Assembly: GCA_019639155.1 (NCBI GenBank)
Contig: JAHBSJ010000010.1
Location: 1-64,000 of the forward strand
From: Acidobacteriota bacterium
GTDB taxonomy: Bacteria > Acidobacteriota > Blastocatellia > Pyrinomonadales > Pyrinomonadaceae
Length of the DNA: 64,000 bases
Direction of reading: 5' to 3'
Both the position numbers and the translations under genes were made by a program. Shown piece by piece: positions 50,672-59,947 of the stretch. Numbering within the stretch: the stretch's first letter is position 1; each line of letters starts with the position of its first letter. The notes below the pieces were generated by a model. That model had not been told where the DNA came from. It saw only the letters and a list, made by a program, of their open reading frames with translations, and ran no database searches.

Positions 50672-51550
50672 TCAGGCTCTCGGCAGCGTTATTGTGAACG
50701 TGCTTCCTTTCCCCGATCCGCGGCTCTCGGCTGTGACGCGGCCGCCGTGTTTTTCGACGATCGCCTGCACGATCGCCAGTCCCAAACCCGTTCCCTTGAC
50801 GCCCGCACGGCCCGGCACGCGGTAAAACCTTTTGAATACACGCTTCAGGTCGGCCGGCGGAATTCCCACGCCGTTGTCTGCCACCGAAATTTCCGCAAGG
50901 CCGCGTTCCCGCGCGGTCAATGTCACCGTAACACGAGGCGAGTCACCGGAGTATTTCACGGCATTGTCTAGAATGTTCCCGAGAGCCGACCGCAGTTCTT
51001 CCCGGTCACCCGAAACCTCAATATCAACGGGCGGCGGTACGAATCGCACCGCTTCGTCGCTTAGGCCGCGGCGGCCGCGGATGAATGAGATACTTTCCTC
51101 GATCAATTCAGCGAGCGAGATCGTTTCGCGGTCGATCAGTCGACCCTTCTCACGCGTGCGGCTCGCCAAAAGCACCTGTTCGACCGTGCCGAGCAGACGT
51201 TCGCTGTCCTCTTTCATTATGTCGTAAAATTCGCGGCGTTTCGCCGCGTCGGGCTCGCGCGTGCGAAGCGTGTCCAAATAAAGCCGTATCGACGCGAGCG
51301 GTGTTTTAAGCTCGTGCGTGACGGCGTTAAGGAATGCGTCGTGCTGTTCGTTTCGGCGTATCTCGCGTATCAAAAAGATCGTGTTTAGGATCAGGCCCGT
51401 GATTATAAGGGCGAAAAAGACGACACCGAAGATCAACAGCGCAGCCTCGCGCAGATTCAGAATGATCCAGCCGACGTTCAGCGCGATCGCCAAGGCCGAC
51501 AGGCTGATGCCCAGCACCAGAAAGAAGATCGCTGTCTTACGCCGCCGCAT
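50672..51550 (-). CDS. Sensor histidine kinase
   Basis: This 292-residue protein has two TM helices (about 9-27 and 33-57) with very little extracytoplasmic sequence between them. The dimerisation domain carries HELKTPLASIRLYLDTL (His about 89), and the ATPase domain has NILDNAVKYSG, DNGVGIPP and GTGLGLAIV. The near absence of a periplasmic sensor suggests that it senses the membrane itself or an intramembrane partner. It is the first gene of the two-component pair. Confidence 0.92.
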   Translation of the reverse strand: MRRRKTAIFFLVLGISLSALAIALNVGWIILNLREAALLIFGVVFFALIITGLILNTIFLIREIRRNEQHDAFLNAVTHELKTPLASIRLYLDTLRTREPDAAKRREFYDIMKEDSERLLGTVEQVLLASRTREKGRLIDRETISLAELIEESISFIRGRRGLSDEAVRFVPPPVDIEVSGDREELRSALGNILDNAVKYSGDSPRVTVTLTARERGLAEISVADNGVGIPPADLKRVFKRFYRVPGRAGVKGTGLGLAIVQAIVEKHGGRVTAESRGSGKGSTFTITLPRA

Positions 51551-51589
51551 AAATCAATTAGACGGGAAAATGCGGAAAGGTGGCAATGT

Positions 51590-51667
51590 GGGAACGTGAA
51601 AAGGTGAAAGAGTCGGAAAAGTAAAGAAGCGAAAGAGTGAAAAGGTGAGAAGGTGAAAAAGTGAAAA
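51590..51667. repeat. Degenerate purine-rich short tandem repeat
   Basis: A run of about 80 bp made of imperfect units such as GTGAAAAGG and GAAAGAGTG lies between the histidine kinase and the desaturase. It has no coding potential. The last unit leads into a terminator hairpin. It may be the product of slippage, and its strand asymmetry (G/A on one strand) is pronounced. Confidence 0.65.
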
Positions 51668-51697
51668 GGTCGCTCTTTGCAGGCGACCTCTTTTTCA
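51661..51697 (-). terminator. Terminator hairpin after the desaturase gene
   Basis: AGGTCGC (51667-51673), a nine-base loop and GCGACCT (51683-51689) form a stem that continues outward through GTGAAAA and TTTTTCAC. On the minus strand, T-rich sequence follows, consistent with termination of the desaturase transcript. Confidence 0.65.
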
Positions 51698-51725
51698 CAT
51701 TTTCGGGGTTTTTCACCCTTTTACT

Positions 51726-52589
51726 CTAGGCGGCTTTCTTATAGACCTTAGCCTCTTTCGCGTCGAGGTCCATGGCGTAAATATCTTTGGCGAGGCCCAG
51801 GCGTTCCAGGATGCGGATCTGCACCCAATTGATGTCGAATTCGCGTGCGGTCAGGCCGTGGCGTGCCGAACGCGGATACGCGTGATGGTTGTTGTGCCAG
51901 CCTTCACCGAATGTGATCGCGGCGATGAAGCCGTTGTTGCGCGAATCGTCGGTCGTTTCAAAACGTGTCGTTCCCCACAGATGCGTCGCGGAATTTACGA
52001 GCCATGTGAAGTGCCAAAGCATGACGGTTCTGAGGAAAATGCCCCAGACGACCATCGTCCAGCCGCCGATCAAGAACAAGATCCCTGCGGCGACGACCGA
52101 TGTCAAATAATAATGCCGGTCAAGAAAACCGAGATACGGATCGCGCAGCAGATCGGGAGCATATTTCTTGACGACAGCGTCAGGCTGGCGCTGTGCCGTT
52201 CCCTTAAAGATCCAACCGATATGCGACCAGATAACGCCGTTACGCGGGCTGTGCGGATCTTTGTCCGTGTCGGTGAATGCGTGATGCAGGCGGTGCGTCG
52301 TCACCCAGGCGATCGGCCCCGATTGCAGAGCGAGAGTGCCGAATGTAGCGAGCGTTCGTTCGAGCCAACGCGGCGTCTTGAAGCCGCGATGCGTCAGCAG
52401 GCGATGATAGCCCAGCCCGATACCGAGGCTGCCCGAGATCCACCATACTACCAGCAGGGCGGCCAAATTTGCCCACGAGAACGTAAAGAACGCCGCAACC
52501 GCGGCCAAGTGAAACACTGCCACGATGATTACGGTGTCCCAATGAATTCTCTTCTTTCTTGCCTGATCCAACCGAACGATATTTTCCAT
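51726..52589 (-). CDS. Membrane acyl-CoA/acyl-lipid delta-9-type desaturase
   Basis: This 287-residue membrane protein has the three His boxes of the family: HRLLTH near residue 64, HRLHHAFTDTDKDPHSP near 101 and HNNHHAYPRSARHG near 234. Four TM helices flank them. It inserts a cis double bond in saturated acyl chains. Upstream (52670-52691) is a perfect 11-bp tandem repeat that could be bound by the OmpR-type regulator encoded close by. Regulation by cold or envelope stress is inference. Confidence 0.93.
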   Translation of the reverse strand: MENIVRLDQARKKRIHWDTVIIVAVFHLAAVAAFFTFSWANLAALLVVWWISGSLGIGLGYHRLLTHRGFKTPRWLERTLATFGTLALQSGPIAWVTTHRLHHAFTDTDKDPHSPRNGVIWSHIGWIFKGTAQRQPDAVVKKYAPDLLRDPYLGFLDRHYYLTSVVAAGILFLIGGWTMVVWGIFLRTVMLWHFTWLVNSATHLWGTTRFETTDDSRNNGFIAAITFGEGWHNNHHAYPRSARHGLTAREFDINWVQIRILERLGLAKDIYAMDLDAKEAKVYKKAA

Positions 52590-52669
52590 CTATATCTCCT
52601 GAAATTTTGTCCCGGAACCTGTCAAGCAGGTTTCCTATTATTGAGGCTAACAGGTTTTGCGGGCGTCGA

Positions 52670-52691
52670 TTGTAAGAGTTTTGTAAGAGTT
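52670..52691. promoter_or_regulatory. 11-bp tandem direct repeat, candidate response-regulator site
   Basis: TTGTAAGAGTT occurs twice head to tail without a gap (52670-52680, 52681-52691) in the 167-bp divergent region between desaturase and acyltransferase genes. Spacing of 11 bp, about one helix turn, is typical for dimeric OmpR/PhoB-type regulators (CpxR uses GTAAA half-sites). No other copy was noticed in the window. Confidence 0.5.
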
Positions 52692-52756
52692 TTCGCGGCG
52701 GGAAAATTGAATTCGCCGATGCGGGAATTTAAAGTCTAAAGAGTCTCGGGACAACT

Positions 52757-53686
52757 GTGGCAAAGAAAGGAAAACTGCTCATCAACGTAGAATACGCGGC
52801 CGCACGCACGGCGTTTGCCCTGCTAGGGCTGCTGCCGCGTAGTGCAGCAATCGCTTTTTGTGTGGCGTTGATGCGGCTGCTGCCGGCGGTGTTGAAGAAT
52901 TTGCGAAAAACGGGAATGCGAAATCTTGAGATCGCGTTTCCCGAAAAAAGTATTGAAGAGCGGCGAAAGATACTCGCCGGTTCGCTGGAAAATCTCGGCC
53001 GCGTGCTCGGCGAACTTTCGCAGAATCACAAATATTCAAAAGAGCGTTTTGCGGAAATGGTCGAATTCGAAATGGACGATGAAACGCAGGAACTCTATCG
53101 CCGAAACCGCGAAGAAGGGCAGGGCGTCGTTATCACGACGGGGCATTTCGGCAACTGGGAGATGTTCGTTCTGGGTTTCGCGGCATCGTTTCAGCCGATC
53201 AGCTATCTTGCCCGCCCGCTAGATAATCCTAAGATAGATGCGATGCTGAATGCCCGCCGAGACCGTTTCGGCAATCAGCCGATAAACAAGGCTTTTTCGG
53301 CGATGACCGCGATAAAGCTTGTCCGTGACGGCGGAATACTCGGCATCTTGGCTGATGTGAACACGCATCCTCGCGAAGGCGTTTTCGTGCCGTTCTTCGG
53401 TTTGTCGGCATGCACGTCTGCGGGTGCGGCGACCATCGCGTTGCGTGCCGGAGCCGTTATTTATCCTGCGGTTTGCGTTTACGATCGCGAGCGAGATAAA
53501 TATCGTATGATCCGCGGCCGGATCATCGTGCCCGAAAATACAGGCGACCGCGAACGCGATATTCGCGAAACGACCGCGAGATTCACGCTCGAGATGGAAA
53601 ATTTCATACGCCAATATCCCGAGCAGTGGATGTGGATTCATCGGCGTTGGAAAACGCGGCCGCCCGGCGAACCGTCGGTCTATTGA
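52757..53686 (+). CDS. LpxL/HtrB-family lipid acyltransferase
   Basis: This 309-residue protein has the HxxxxxE catalytic motif TTGHFGNWEMFVLG (His about 131) and the DNPKIDAMLNARRDRFG segment of the LpxL/HtrB family, which adds secondary acyl chains to lipid A or related lipids from acyl-ACP. A short hydrophobic N-terminus anchors it to the inner membrane. The start is GTG (52757). Divergent pairing with a desaturase suggests a shared lipid theme. Confidence 0.87.
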   Translation: MAKKGKLLINVEYAAARTAFALLGLLPRSAAIAFCVALMRLLPAVLKNLRKTGMRNLEIAFPEKSIEERRKILAGSLENLGRVLGELSQNHKYSKERFAEMVEFEMDDETQELYRRNREEGQGVVITTGHFGNWEMFVLGFAASFQPISYLARPLDNPKIDAMLNARRDRFGNQPINKAFSAMTAIKLVRDGGILGILADVNTHPREGVFVPFFGLSACTSAGAATIALRAGAVIYPAVCVYDRERDKYRMIRGRIIVPENTGDRERDIRETTARFTLEMENFIRQYPEQWMWIHRRWKTRPPGEPSVY

Positions 53687-53694
53687 AAGAATTT

Positions 53695-54507
53695 ATGAGA
53701 GGAAATAGTTTTTTGAAGAAACATCTGGCGGCGGCATTCGTCGCCGTACTGCTGCTTTCTGCCGCTGCGATCGCGCAGCAGCGTCTGCTTGTGATCGGCG
53801 GCGGCAAACGCCCTGCCGACGCAATGAAAAGATTTGTCGACTGGAGCGGCGGTGAAAGGTCGAACATCCTGGTCATCACATGGGCGAGCGAGGTGCCTGA
53901 GGAGAATTTCGAAGGCCTGAAACGCGACCTGACAGCGGCCGGTGCTGCAAACGTCGTTCATGCCGCGATGCGTCCGCTCGATGCCGAAAAACGAGCAACT
54001 TTTATCACGGAGCTTTCAAAAGCGACCGGCGTTTTCTTTTCCGGCGGCGATCAGAACCGCATCATGGGCGTGCTCGCCGATGGTGAACTTCTCAAGATGA
54101 TTCGCGAACGCTATAACAAGGGCGTTCCTGTCGGCGGAACTAGCGCCGGTGCGGCGGCGATGTCCGACCCGATGATGACCGGCGACGCGGACCTGAAACT
54201 GCTCGACGGCAAACAGGTCGGAACGCGGCCGGGCATCGGATTTATCCCGAAAGTTATGTTCGACCAGCATTTCCTTGTCCGTCAGCGGCACAATCGCCTG
54301 TTCGGCTGGCTGATGCTCAATCGCGATTTCCTCGGCGTCGGCATCGACGAAGACACCGCTGTCCTGATCGAGGACAACCGCAAAATGACCGTCGCCGGCC
54401 CTACGCAGGTGATGGTGGTTGATAGCAAAAAAATAAAAGGCGGGATGGCGGTTTATTTTCTTAAAGCAGGCGAAAAGTTCGACCTCGCGAAACGAAAGCT
54501 GAATTAG
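53695..54507 (+). CDS. Secreted cyanophycinase-like S51 peptidase
   Basis: This 270-residue protein has a signal peptide (ending AAAIAQQR, about residue 26) and an S51 fold: LVIGGGKRPADAM, FFSGGDQNRIM and the nucleophile elbow GGTSAGAAAMSDPM with the catalytic serine. It resembles cyanophycinase, which cuts beta-Asp-Arg dipeptides; an exported form would use external cyanophycin or other isoaspartyl peptides. I chose ATG 53695; a longer frame reaches back into the acyltransferase gene. Confidence 0.87.
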   Translation: MRGNSFLKKHLAAAFVAVLLLSAAAIAQQRLLVIGGGKRPADAMKRFVDWSGGERSNILVITWASEVPEENFEGLKRDLTAAGAANVVHAAMRPLDAEKRATFITELSKATGVFFSGGDQNRIMGVLADGELLKMIRERYNKGVPVGGTSAGAAAMSDPMMTGDADLKLLDGKQVGTRPGIGFIPKVMFDQHFLVRQRHNRLFGWLMLNRDFLGVGIDEDTAVLIEDNRKMTVAGPTQVMVVDSKKIKGGMAVYFLKAGEKFDLAKRKLN

Positions 54508-54578
54508 CCTATAGATCTCAATAGAAAAGTTTTTTTGAAGATAAAGCTTCGATTCTGTTAGAGTTTGGGGTAGAAGCA

Positions 54579-54869
54579 ATGTCCGGATTAGACGAAATTC
54601 GCCAAGTTCTGTCAACAAGCAAGCCGGAGCTTTCCTCGAGGTTTCGTGTAAAGGATCTTGCCGTTTTCGGCTCCTACGCCCGAAATGAGCAGCGATCAGA
54701 CAGTGATATAGATATTCTTGTCGAATTCTCGGGACCGGTGGGCATCGAATTTGTCGATCTCGCCAATTACCTTGAGCGGCTGCTCGGCCGCCGCGTCGAC
54801 CTCGTCTCCCGAAAGGGCATCAAACCAAAATATTTTGAGCAGATCCGGGGCGACCTTCAGTATGTCTGA
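54579..54869 (+). CDS. MntA-type nucleotidyltransferase antitoxin
   Basis: This 96-residue minimal nucleotidyltransferase has the GSYARNEQRSDSDIDILVEF motif (GSx10DxD). In MntA/HepT pairs it adds AMP to a tyrosine of the HEPN toxin. It overlaps the start of the hepT-like gene by 8 bp (ATG inside its last codons). Since the toxin is broken here, this antitoxin is now a solitary gene. Confidence 0.9.
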   Translation: MSGLDEIRQVLSTSKPELSSRFRVKDLAVFGSYARNEQRSDSDIDILVEFSGPVGIEFVDLANYLERLLGRRVDLVSRKGIKPKYFEQIRGDLQYV

Positions 54870-55210
54870 CCGCAGCCCAAAACTTCTCATTGAAGACACC
54901 CTCGATTCGGCGTATAAGATCATTCGATATACCGAAGGAATGACGCTTTAGGATTTTACGCTAAATGAAATGGCGATGGATGCCGTCGCCCGAAACTTCG
55001 AGATCATCGGCGAGGCCGCAAATCGCTTGCCGAATGATTTCAAGAAGTTAAACTCTCATATTGATTGGGACAGGATTCGAGGCCTGCGAAATCGGATCGT
55101 TCATGACTATTTCGGAATTGACTTCGAGATAGTCTGGGGTAACAAAAGAGAATTATATTCCCGAACTCATCATCTCTCTCAGCGAATGCCGAGACTCGTT
55201 GGAAAACTGA
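54862..55210 (+). pseudogene. Broken HEPN toxin (HepT/DUF86) with a nonsense codon and a frameshift
   Basis: The frame from ATG 54862 reads SDRSPKLLIEDTLDSAYKI and stops at an in-frame TAG (54949-54951), where related proteins have an acidic or Gln codon before DF. Reading through, it continues MAMDAVARNFEIIGEAANRLP and RGLRNRIVHDYFG (the RX4HXY catalytic motif). At the GGGG run (55136-55139) one extra base shifts the frame; removing it restores VTKENYIPELIISLSECRD and a stop at 55208-55210. Two independent lesions argue for real decay over sequencing error. Confidence 0.85.
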
Positions 55211-55216
55211 GCTAAC

Positions 55217-56224
55217 TCAACCGGCTTTCCGTGCCTGCGACTGAACGGCAGTAATAGCGACGGCATCGACGATGTCTTCGGCCTTGCAGCCGCGGGAAAG
55301 GTCGTTGCACGGGCGGTCGAGGCCTTGGAGGATCGGGCCGATTGCGGTGCCGCCGGTCAGGCGTTCGGTGAGTTTGTAGGCGATATTGCCGGAATTCAGG
55401 TCGGGGAAAATGAGGACGTTAGCCTTGCCCGCGACGGGCGAGCCGGGTGCTTTTGACACAGCGACGCTCTGAACGAGGGCGGCATCTGCCTGCAGTTCGC
55501 CGTCGATGGCGAGGTCCGGCATTCGTGCTTTCACGGTCTTTGTCGCTTCGATGATCTTGTCGAGAAGCTTGTGTTTTGCTGAGCCTTTTGTCGAGAACGA
55601 AAGCATCGCGACACGCGGCTCAGCCCCGAGCAACGCACGGCACGAGTCCGCCGACGCAATTGCGATCTCGGCCAATTCTGACGAATCCGGATCGATGACC
55701 ACGCCGCAATCGGCATAGATCATCGCACCGCGTTCGCCGAATTTCTTGTCAGGAACGACCATCAGAAAAAAGCTCGAAACGGTTTTCATGCCTTCCTTTA
55801 CGCCGATGCAACGCAACGCCGCGGCAACGGTGTGTGCCGTAGTATTCGTCGCTCCTGCTACCGAACCGTCGGCTTTACCGTCGCGCACCAGGAGATTTCC
55901 GTAATAGAGCGGGTCCTTGACGGCCTGTTCCGCTTCTTCGAGTGTCGTTCCTTTTGCACGTCGAAGCTGGTGATAAAGATGCGCCATCTTGCCGTGTTCG
56001 TGATGATCGGCTCGGTGATCCAGTATCCTCACCCCGTTCAGGTTTGCACCGCAATCTGCGGCCAGGCCGCGGAGTTTTTCTTCGTTGCCGATCACAGTTA
56101 TTTTCGCGATCGAATCGCGGACGCACATTTCGGCGGCCTGAAGTGTTCGCGGGTCGTCACCCTCCGGCAAAATGATGTGCTGAGGTGCGGCCGCGGCGCG
56201 TTGACGTATCTTTTCGAGGGTCAT
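55217..56224 (-). CDS. pta: Phosphate acetyltransferase
   Basis: This 335-residue short-form enzyme has [15 protein letters not shown] at the start, [15 protein letters not shown] for phosphate/CoA binding and [16 protein letters not shown] and [17 protein letters not shown] near the C-terminus. It interconverts acetyl-CoA and acetyl phosphate. I took ATG 56224, since the 75-residue upstream extension covers the divergent promoter region and is not conserved. No acetate kinase gene is in the window. Confidence 0.93.
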   Translation of the reverse strand: MTLEKIRQRAAAAPQHIILPEGDDPRTLQAAEMCVRDSIAKITVIGNEEKLRGLAADCGANLNGVRILDHRADHHEHGKMAHLYHQLRRAKGTTLEEAEQAVKDPLYYGNLLVRDGKADGSVAGATNTTAHTVAAALRCIGVKEGMKTVSSFFLMVVPDKKFGERGAMIYADCGVVIDPDSSELAEIAIASADSCRALLGAEPRVAMLSFSTKGSAKHKLLDKIIEATKTVKARMPDLAIDGELQADAALVQSVAVSKAPGSPVAGKANVLIFPDLNSGNIAYKLTERLTGGTAIGPILQGLDRPCNDLSRGCKAEDIVDAVAITAVQSQARKAG

Positions 56225-56336
56225 TCGGTGCGTTTCCGTTACATCTTTTGCAGCGGATGAGATGAATTTACCATACAACCCGCGGCATCGAAACTTGCAC
56301 AAAGCACGGGTTGTTTCTAGACTTGGGAGAATAGGG

Positions 56337-56885
56337 ATGAGTACTAAGGCAGTAAAAGCAAAAGAGAAAGCACCGGCGGCGCCGAAACCGCGGCGCGAGC
56401 GCGTCGAGCTGAAGGCACGAATGCGCGGGTTTTTGATGTTCCTGCCCAATCTTGTTCTGCTGCTCGGCCGTATGCTGAAGGACGGCCGCGTTCCGACCGC
56501 TGAAAAAGCACTCTTCGTCGCGGCGATCGTTTACGTCATCTCGCCGATCGACCTCATTCCCGACATCTTTCCTTTCATCGGCCAGGTTGATGACCTGTAT
56601 GTCGTAGCGCTCACGCTGCTCAGGCTGATCAACAGGACCGATGATTCGGTCGTCAGGCAGCATTGGACGGGCGGCGGCGACATTGTCGCATTGGCGGATT
56701 CGATAGCCAATATCGCACCAAAATTCCTGCCGCGGCGCGTATCGCGGGTTATCACTTCGCGAGTTGAGCTTGCACCCGCGGGAAAGGCTCTGCGCAGTAT
56801 CACGTCAAAGGAAGAGCCGCTCGTACGCGAGATAGTTTCAGACGACGACCTGCTTATCGATGCCCGCCCGGGCGTGAATAATTGA
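56337..56885 (+). CDS. YkvA/DUF1232 membrane protein
   Basis: This 182-residue protein has a basic, Ala/Pro/Lys-rich N-terminus, and then [30 protein letters not shown], the hallmark of DUF1232 proteins (short membrane-associated hairpin). The C-terminal 60 residues are charged and not conserved. Function is unknown. ATG 56337 follows a GGGAG site. Confidence 0.85.
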   Translation: MSTKAVKAKEKAPAAPKPRRERVELKARMRGFLMFLPNLVLLLGRMLKDGRVPTAEKALFVAAIVYVISPIDLIPDIFPFIGQVDDLYVVALTLLRLINRTDDSVVRQHWTGGGDIVALADSIANIAPKFLPRRVSRVITSRVELAPAGKALRSITSKEEPLVREIVSDDDLLIDARPGVNN

Positions 56886-57021
56886 TCGCCGATCATCTTT
56901 TTTACATTTTTCTGAATTAATTCGGTTTTCATTGTGGATTAGAGCGGTCTTTGAAACTATTAAAAAGACAAGCTCTTTTCGCTTTATTTGAGCAATTCTA
57001 CGCCTAAGGCCGGTTTTTCGT

Positions 57022-57027
57022 TATAAT
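57022..57027 (+). promoter_or_regulatory. -10 element of clpC
   Basis: A consensus TATAAT lies 35 bp before the clpC start, within the 177-bp intergenic region. No good -35 is found at 17 bp spacing; TTGAGC at 56988 is too far. This could be an activator-dependent or extended -10 type promoter. Confidence 0.45.
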
Positions 57028-57062
57028 GGCGTGTATAACGAAAGTCCGCGAGATGGATATTT

Positions 57063-59450
57063 ATGTTTGAACGCTACACGGAGAGGTCGCGGAGAGTGAT
57101 CTTTTTCGCACGTTACGAGGCTCTGCAGTATGGTTCACCGGTCATTGCACCGGAACACATTCTTCTGGGGCTGATGCGCGAGGACAAATCGCTCGCTGCA
57201 AAATTCCTGCCGTTCAAACACTCGCTGACCGTTGATACGATGCGACGCGAGGTCGAAGAACGCATCGTCGTCCGCGACCGCAAGCCGCAGAGCTCCGAAC
57301 TCCATCTTTCCGCCGCGACGAAACAGATACTTTTCTACGCCAACGAAGAAAGCCGCCAATTGAAGAACCGCCACATCGGCCCGGAACATCTTCTTTTGGG
57401 CATCGTCCGCGAAGAGCGATCGATCGCCGCCGAGATACTTTTCGGATACGGCATCCGATTGCAGGACATTCGCGATGAGATGATGCGTCAGAGCGGTATT
57501 CCCGGCGTGCTAGCTGCCGGAGTCGATACCGCAAAGCCCGCGGGACTCGCCGAATACACACGCGACCTGACGGCGGACGCCGCCGCAGGGAAGCTCGATC
57601 CGCTGGTCGGCCGCGATCCGGAACTAGAGCGAATAATCGAAATTCTCTGCCGCCGGACAAAGAACAATCCTGTTCTGATAGGCGAGGCAGGCGTCGGCAA
57701 AACGGCCATCATCGAAGGCCTCGCACAGCGGATCGTTGATCGCGAAGTGCCGTCGTTCCTTGAGAAAAAGCGTGTTCTTTCGCTCGACCTTTCGCTTGTC
57801 GTCGCCGGGACGAAATACCGCGGCCAGTTCGAAGAACGGCTGAAAAAGATAATGTCGGAACTCAAAGAGAACCGCGACAATATCGTCTTTATCGATGAAC
57901 TACACACGCTTGTCGGCGCCGGTTCTGCCGAAGGCACGCTCGACGCGGCGAACATTCTGAAACCGGCTCTTTCCCGCGGCGAGATACAGTGTATCGGTGC
58001 GACCACGCCGTCCGAATTCCGCAAATATATCGAGAAAGACCGCGCATTGGAACGCCGCTTTCAGGCAGTTAAGGTCGAACCGCCGTCCGAGGAACAGGCG
58101 ATCGAGATCATTCGCGGCGTCGTCGAACGCTATGAGGCGTTTCATCAGATCCGATACACCGCCGATGCGTTGACCGCAGCGGTCAAGCAATCGAACCGTT
58201 ATATCCCCGATAGATTTTTGCCGGACAAAGCTATCGACGTGTTGGACGAGGCCGGAGCCCGTGCAAAGCTGCGGCACAGCCAGGAAAACCGCGGTGAGCC
58301 TTCGTGGAAAGAGACGGTCGAAAATTGGAAGCGTGCGGCTGCGAACGAGGACCAGCTTATTTCCTACGAGCTGCGTTCGCTCGAAGATTCTTTCGCCGCG
58401 GTCGAGGTGACGAAGGACGACGTCGATGCCGTGATCGCACGCTGGACCGGCGTGCCGGTTTCCTCGGTCAAACAGGAAGAGGCCGAAAAGCTGCTTGGCA
58501 TCGAGACAGCACTTCACGAACGCATCATTTCGCAGCGTCCCGCGATATCTGCTCTGGCTCGAGCAATTCGCCGATCGCGTGCGGGCCTGAAAAATCCCGG
58601 ACGTCCCGTCGGTTCCTTCCTTTTCCTCGGTCCGACAGGTGTCGGAAAGACCGAGGTCGCGCGTACGCTCGCCGAATTCCTGTTCGGTTCGGAACGTTCG
58701 CTGATCCGTTTCGACATGAGCGAATTCATGGAGAAACATTCTGTCTCGAAATTCATCGGCTCGCCGCCGGGATACGTCGGCCACGACGAAGGCGGACAGT
58801 TGACCGAAAAGCTGCGTCGCTCGCCATACTCCGTCGTGCTTTTTGACGAGATCGAAAAAGCTCATCCGGATCTGTTCAACGTGATGCTGCAGGTTTTCGA
58901 GGACGGCGTATTGACCGACGCAACGGGCCAGACAGTGGATTGCAAGAACGCGATATTCATAATGACGTCAAATCTCGGTGCTCGTGCGATCCAAAAGACC
59001 GCATCGCTCGGTTTTCAGGCGAGTTCGTCGGCAAACCGAGAACGCGTCGAAAGCGAAGTGATGGGCGAGGTAAAGCGGATGTTCGCGCCTGAGTTCATCA
59101 ACCGCCTCGACGAGATGATAATCTTTGACGAACTGACCGACGAAGACCTTTACAAGATCCTTGATCTGCAGGTCCAGCGGCTGAATCTGATCACCGCCGG
59201 CCGCAGCATCCATGTCCTCTTAAGTGACGATGCCCGCCGCTGGCTGATCGACAAAACGTGTGCCGACCGCAAGTATGGAGCACGGCCTCTCAAGCGTGCT
59301 TTGCAGCGTTATGTCGAGGACGAGCTTTCAGAAGCTCTCATTCAAGGCGACCTCGAACCTGACAGCATTATCGAGGTCGGCGTTTCGGGCGACGGCCTGG
59401 CGTTCCGCCGCGTCGTCGATGAGGCGCTGAATGCCGTTCCGAATTCCTGA
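57063..59450 (+). CDS. clpC: ClpC-type AAA+ unfoldase
   Basis: This 795-residue protein has an N-domain with two Clp_N repeats ([19 protein letters not shown]..., then [15 protein letters not shown]), a D1 ATPase ([23 protein letters not shown]) and a D2 ATPase ([24 protein letters not shown]), with the C-terminal D2-small domain. The linker between D1 and D2 (about 400-470) is short and lacks a clear UVR motif, so adaptor use may differ from that of firmicute ClpC. It pairs with ClpP, not in this window. Confidence 0.92.
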   Translation: MFERYTERSRRVIFFARYEALQYGSPVIAPEHILLGLMREDKSLAAKFLPFKHSLTVDTMRREVEERIVVRDRKPQSSELHLSAATKQILFYANEESRQLKNRHIGPEHLLLGIVREERSIAAEILFGYGIRLQDIRDEMMRQSGIPGVLAAGVDTAKPAGLAEYTRDLTADAAAGKLDPLVGRDPELERIIEILCRRTKNNPVLIGEAGVGKTAIIEGLAQRIVDREVPSFLEKKRVLSLDLSLVVAGTKYRGQFEERLKKIMSELKENRDNIVFIDELHTLVGAGSAEGTLDAANILKPALSRGEIQCIGATTPSEFRKYIEKDRALERRFQAVKVEPPSEEQAIEIIRGVVERYEAFHQIRYTADALTAAVKQSNRYIPDRFLPDKAIDVLDEAGARAKLRHSQENRGEPSWKETVENWKRAAANEDQLISYELRSLEDSFAAVEVTKDDVDAVIARWTGVPVSSVKQEEAEKLLGIETALHERIISQRPAISALARAIRRSRAGLKNPGRPVGSFLFLGPTGVGKTEVARTLAEFLFGSERSLIRFDMSEFMEKHSVSKFIGSPPGYVGHDEGGQLTEKLRRSPYSVVLFDEIEKAHPDLFNVMLQVFEDGVLTDATGQTVDCKNAIFIMTSNLGARAIQKTASLGFQASSSANRERVESEVMGEVKRMFAPEFINRLDEMIIFDELTDEDLYKILDLQVQRLNLITAGRSIHVLLSDDARRWLIDKTCADRKYGARPLKRALQRYVEDELSEALIQGDLEPDSIIEVGVSGDGLAFRRVVDEALNAVPNS

Positions 59451-59462
59451 TATCTTAGAAAG

Positions 59463-59894
59463 ATGACCGCGAATTACCCGTTCACGCACGAAGATGCCGG
59501 ACGGGTATTTTCTTGGGCGGAGGTCAGCCGCGTTCATCGTGTCCGCATCGGCATTTATCAGAGCCGCGGGCGGCTGGTTTCGCTGCTGACCGACCTCGGA
59601 AAGATAAATCCTTGCTATCCCGACCATCACGCGGGCGACGAAAACACCATCATTTACACCGGCAACGGCCGCCGCGGCGATCAAAAGCTTGACGCACAGA
59701 ACCGCGCTTTGCTGGACGCCGTCGATACCGGCCATGAGGTTCCGCTGTTTTGCAAACTCGGCGTAAACCGCTGGCAGTTCATGGGTTACTGGCTCGTTGC
59801 AGAAGGGAAATACGTTTTCGACGAAGAGCGACGCCGTATGATCTGGCGTTTCACGCTCCGCCGGTCCGATGTCAACACTTTGCCCGCTGTGTAA
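59463..59894 (+). CDS. SRA/YDG-like domain protein, possible modified-DNA reader
   Basis: This 143-residue protein has GDENTIIYTGNGRRGDQKLDAQNRALLDAVDTGHEVPLF..., close in pattern to the IIYTGxGxxxDQxLxxxNxALxxSxxTGxPV core of SRA/YDG domains (including ScoMcrA-like SRA), which recognise modified cytosine or phosphorothioate DNA. The domain is alone, without a nuclease on the same chain. It starts 12 bp after clpC, so it may be cotranscribed. Its role is unknown; a link to DNA-modification sensing is inference. Confidence 0.7.
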   Translation: MTANYPFTHEDAGRVFSWAEVSRVHRVRIGIYQSRGRLVSLLTDLGKINPCYPDHHAGDENTIIYTGNGRRGDQKLDAQNRALLDAVDTGHEVPLFCKLGVNRWQFMGYWLVAEGKYVFDEERRRMIWRFTLRRSDVNTLPAV

Positions 59895-59947
59895 AGTGTT
59901 GCACAATAGGGCATCTCGAAATTCCAACAGTTTAGGAGACGCTCAAA

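Noticed and set aside
56225..56449. 75-residue N-terminal extension of Pta
   Set aside because: It covers the divergent promoter region, has no conserved sequence and lacks a ribosome site; the Pta motif starts at MTLEKIRQ.
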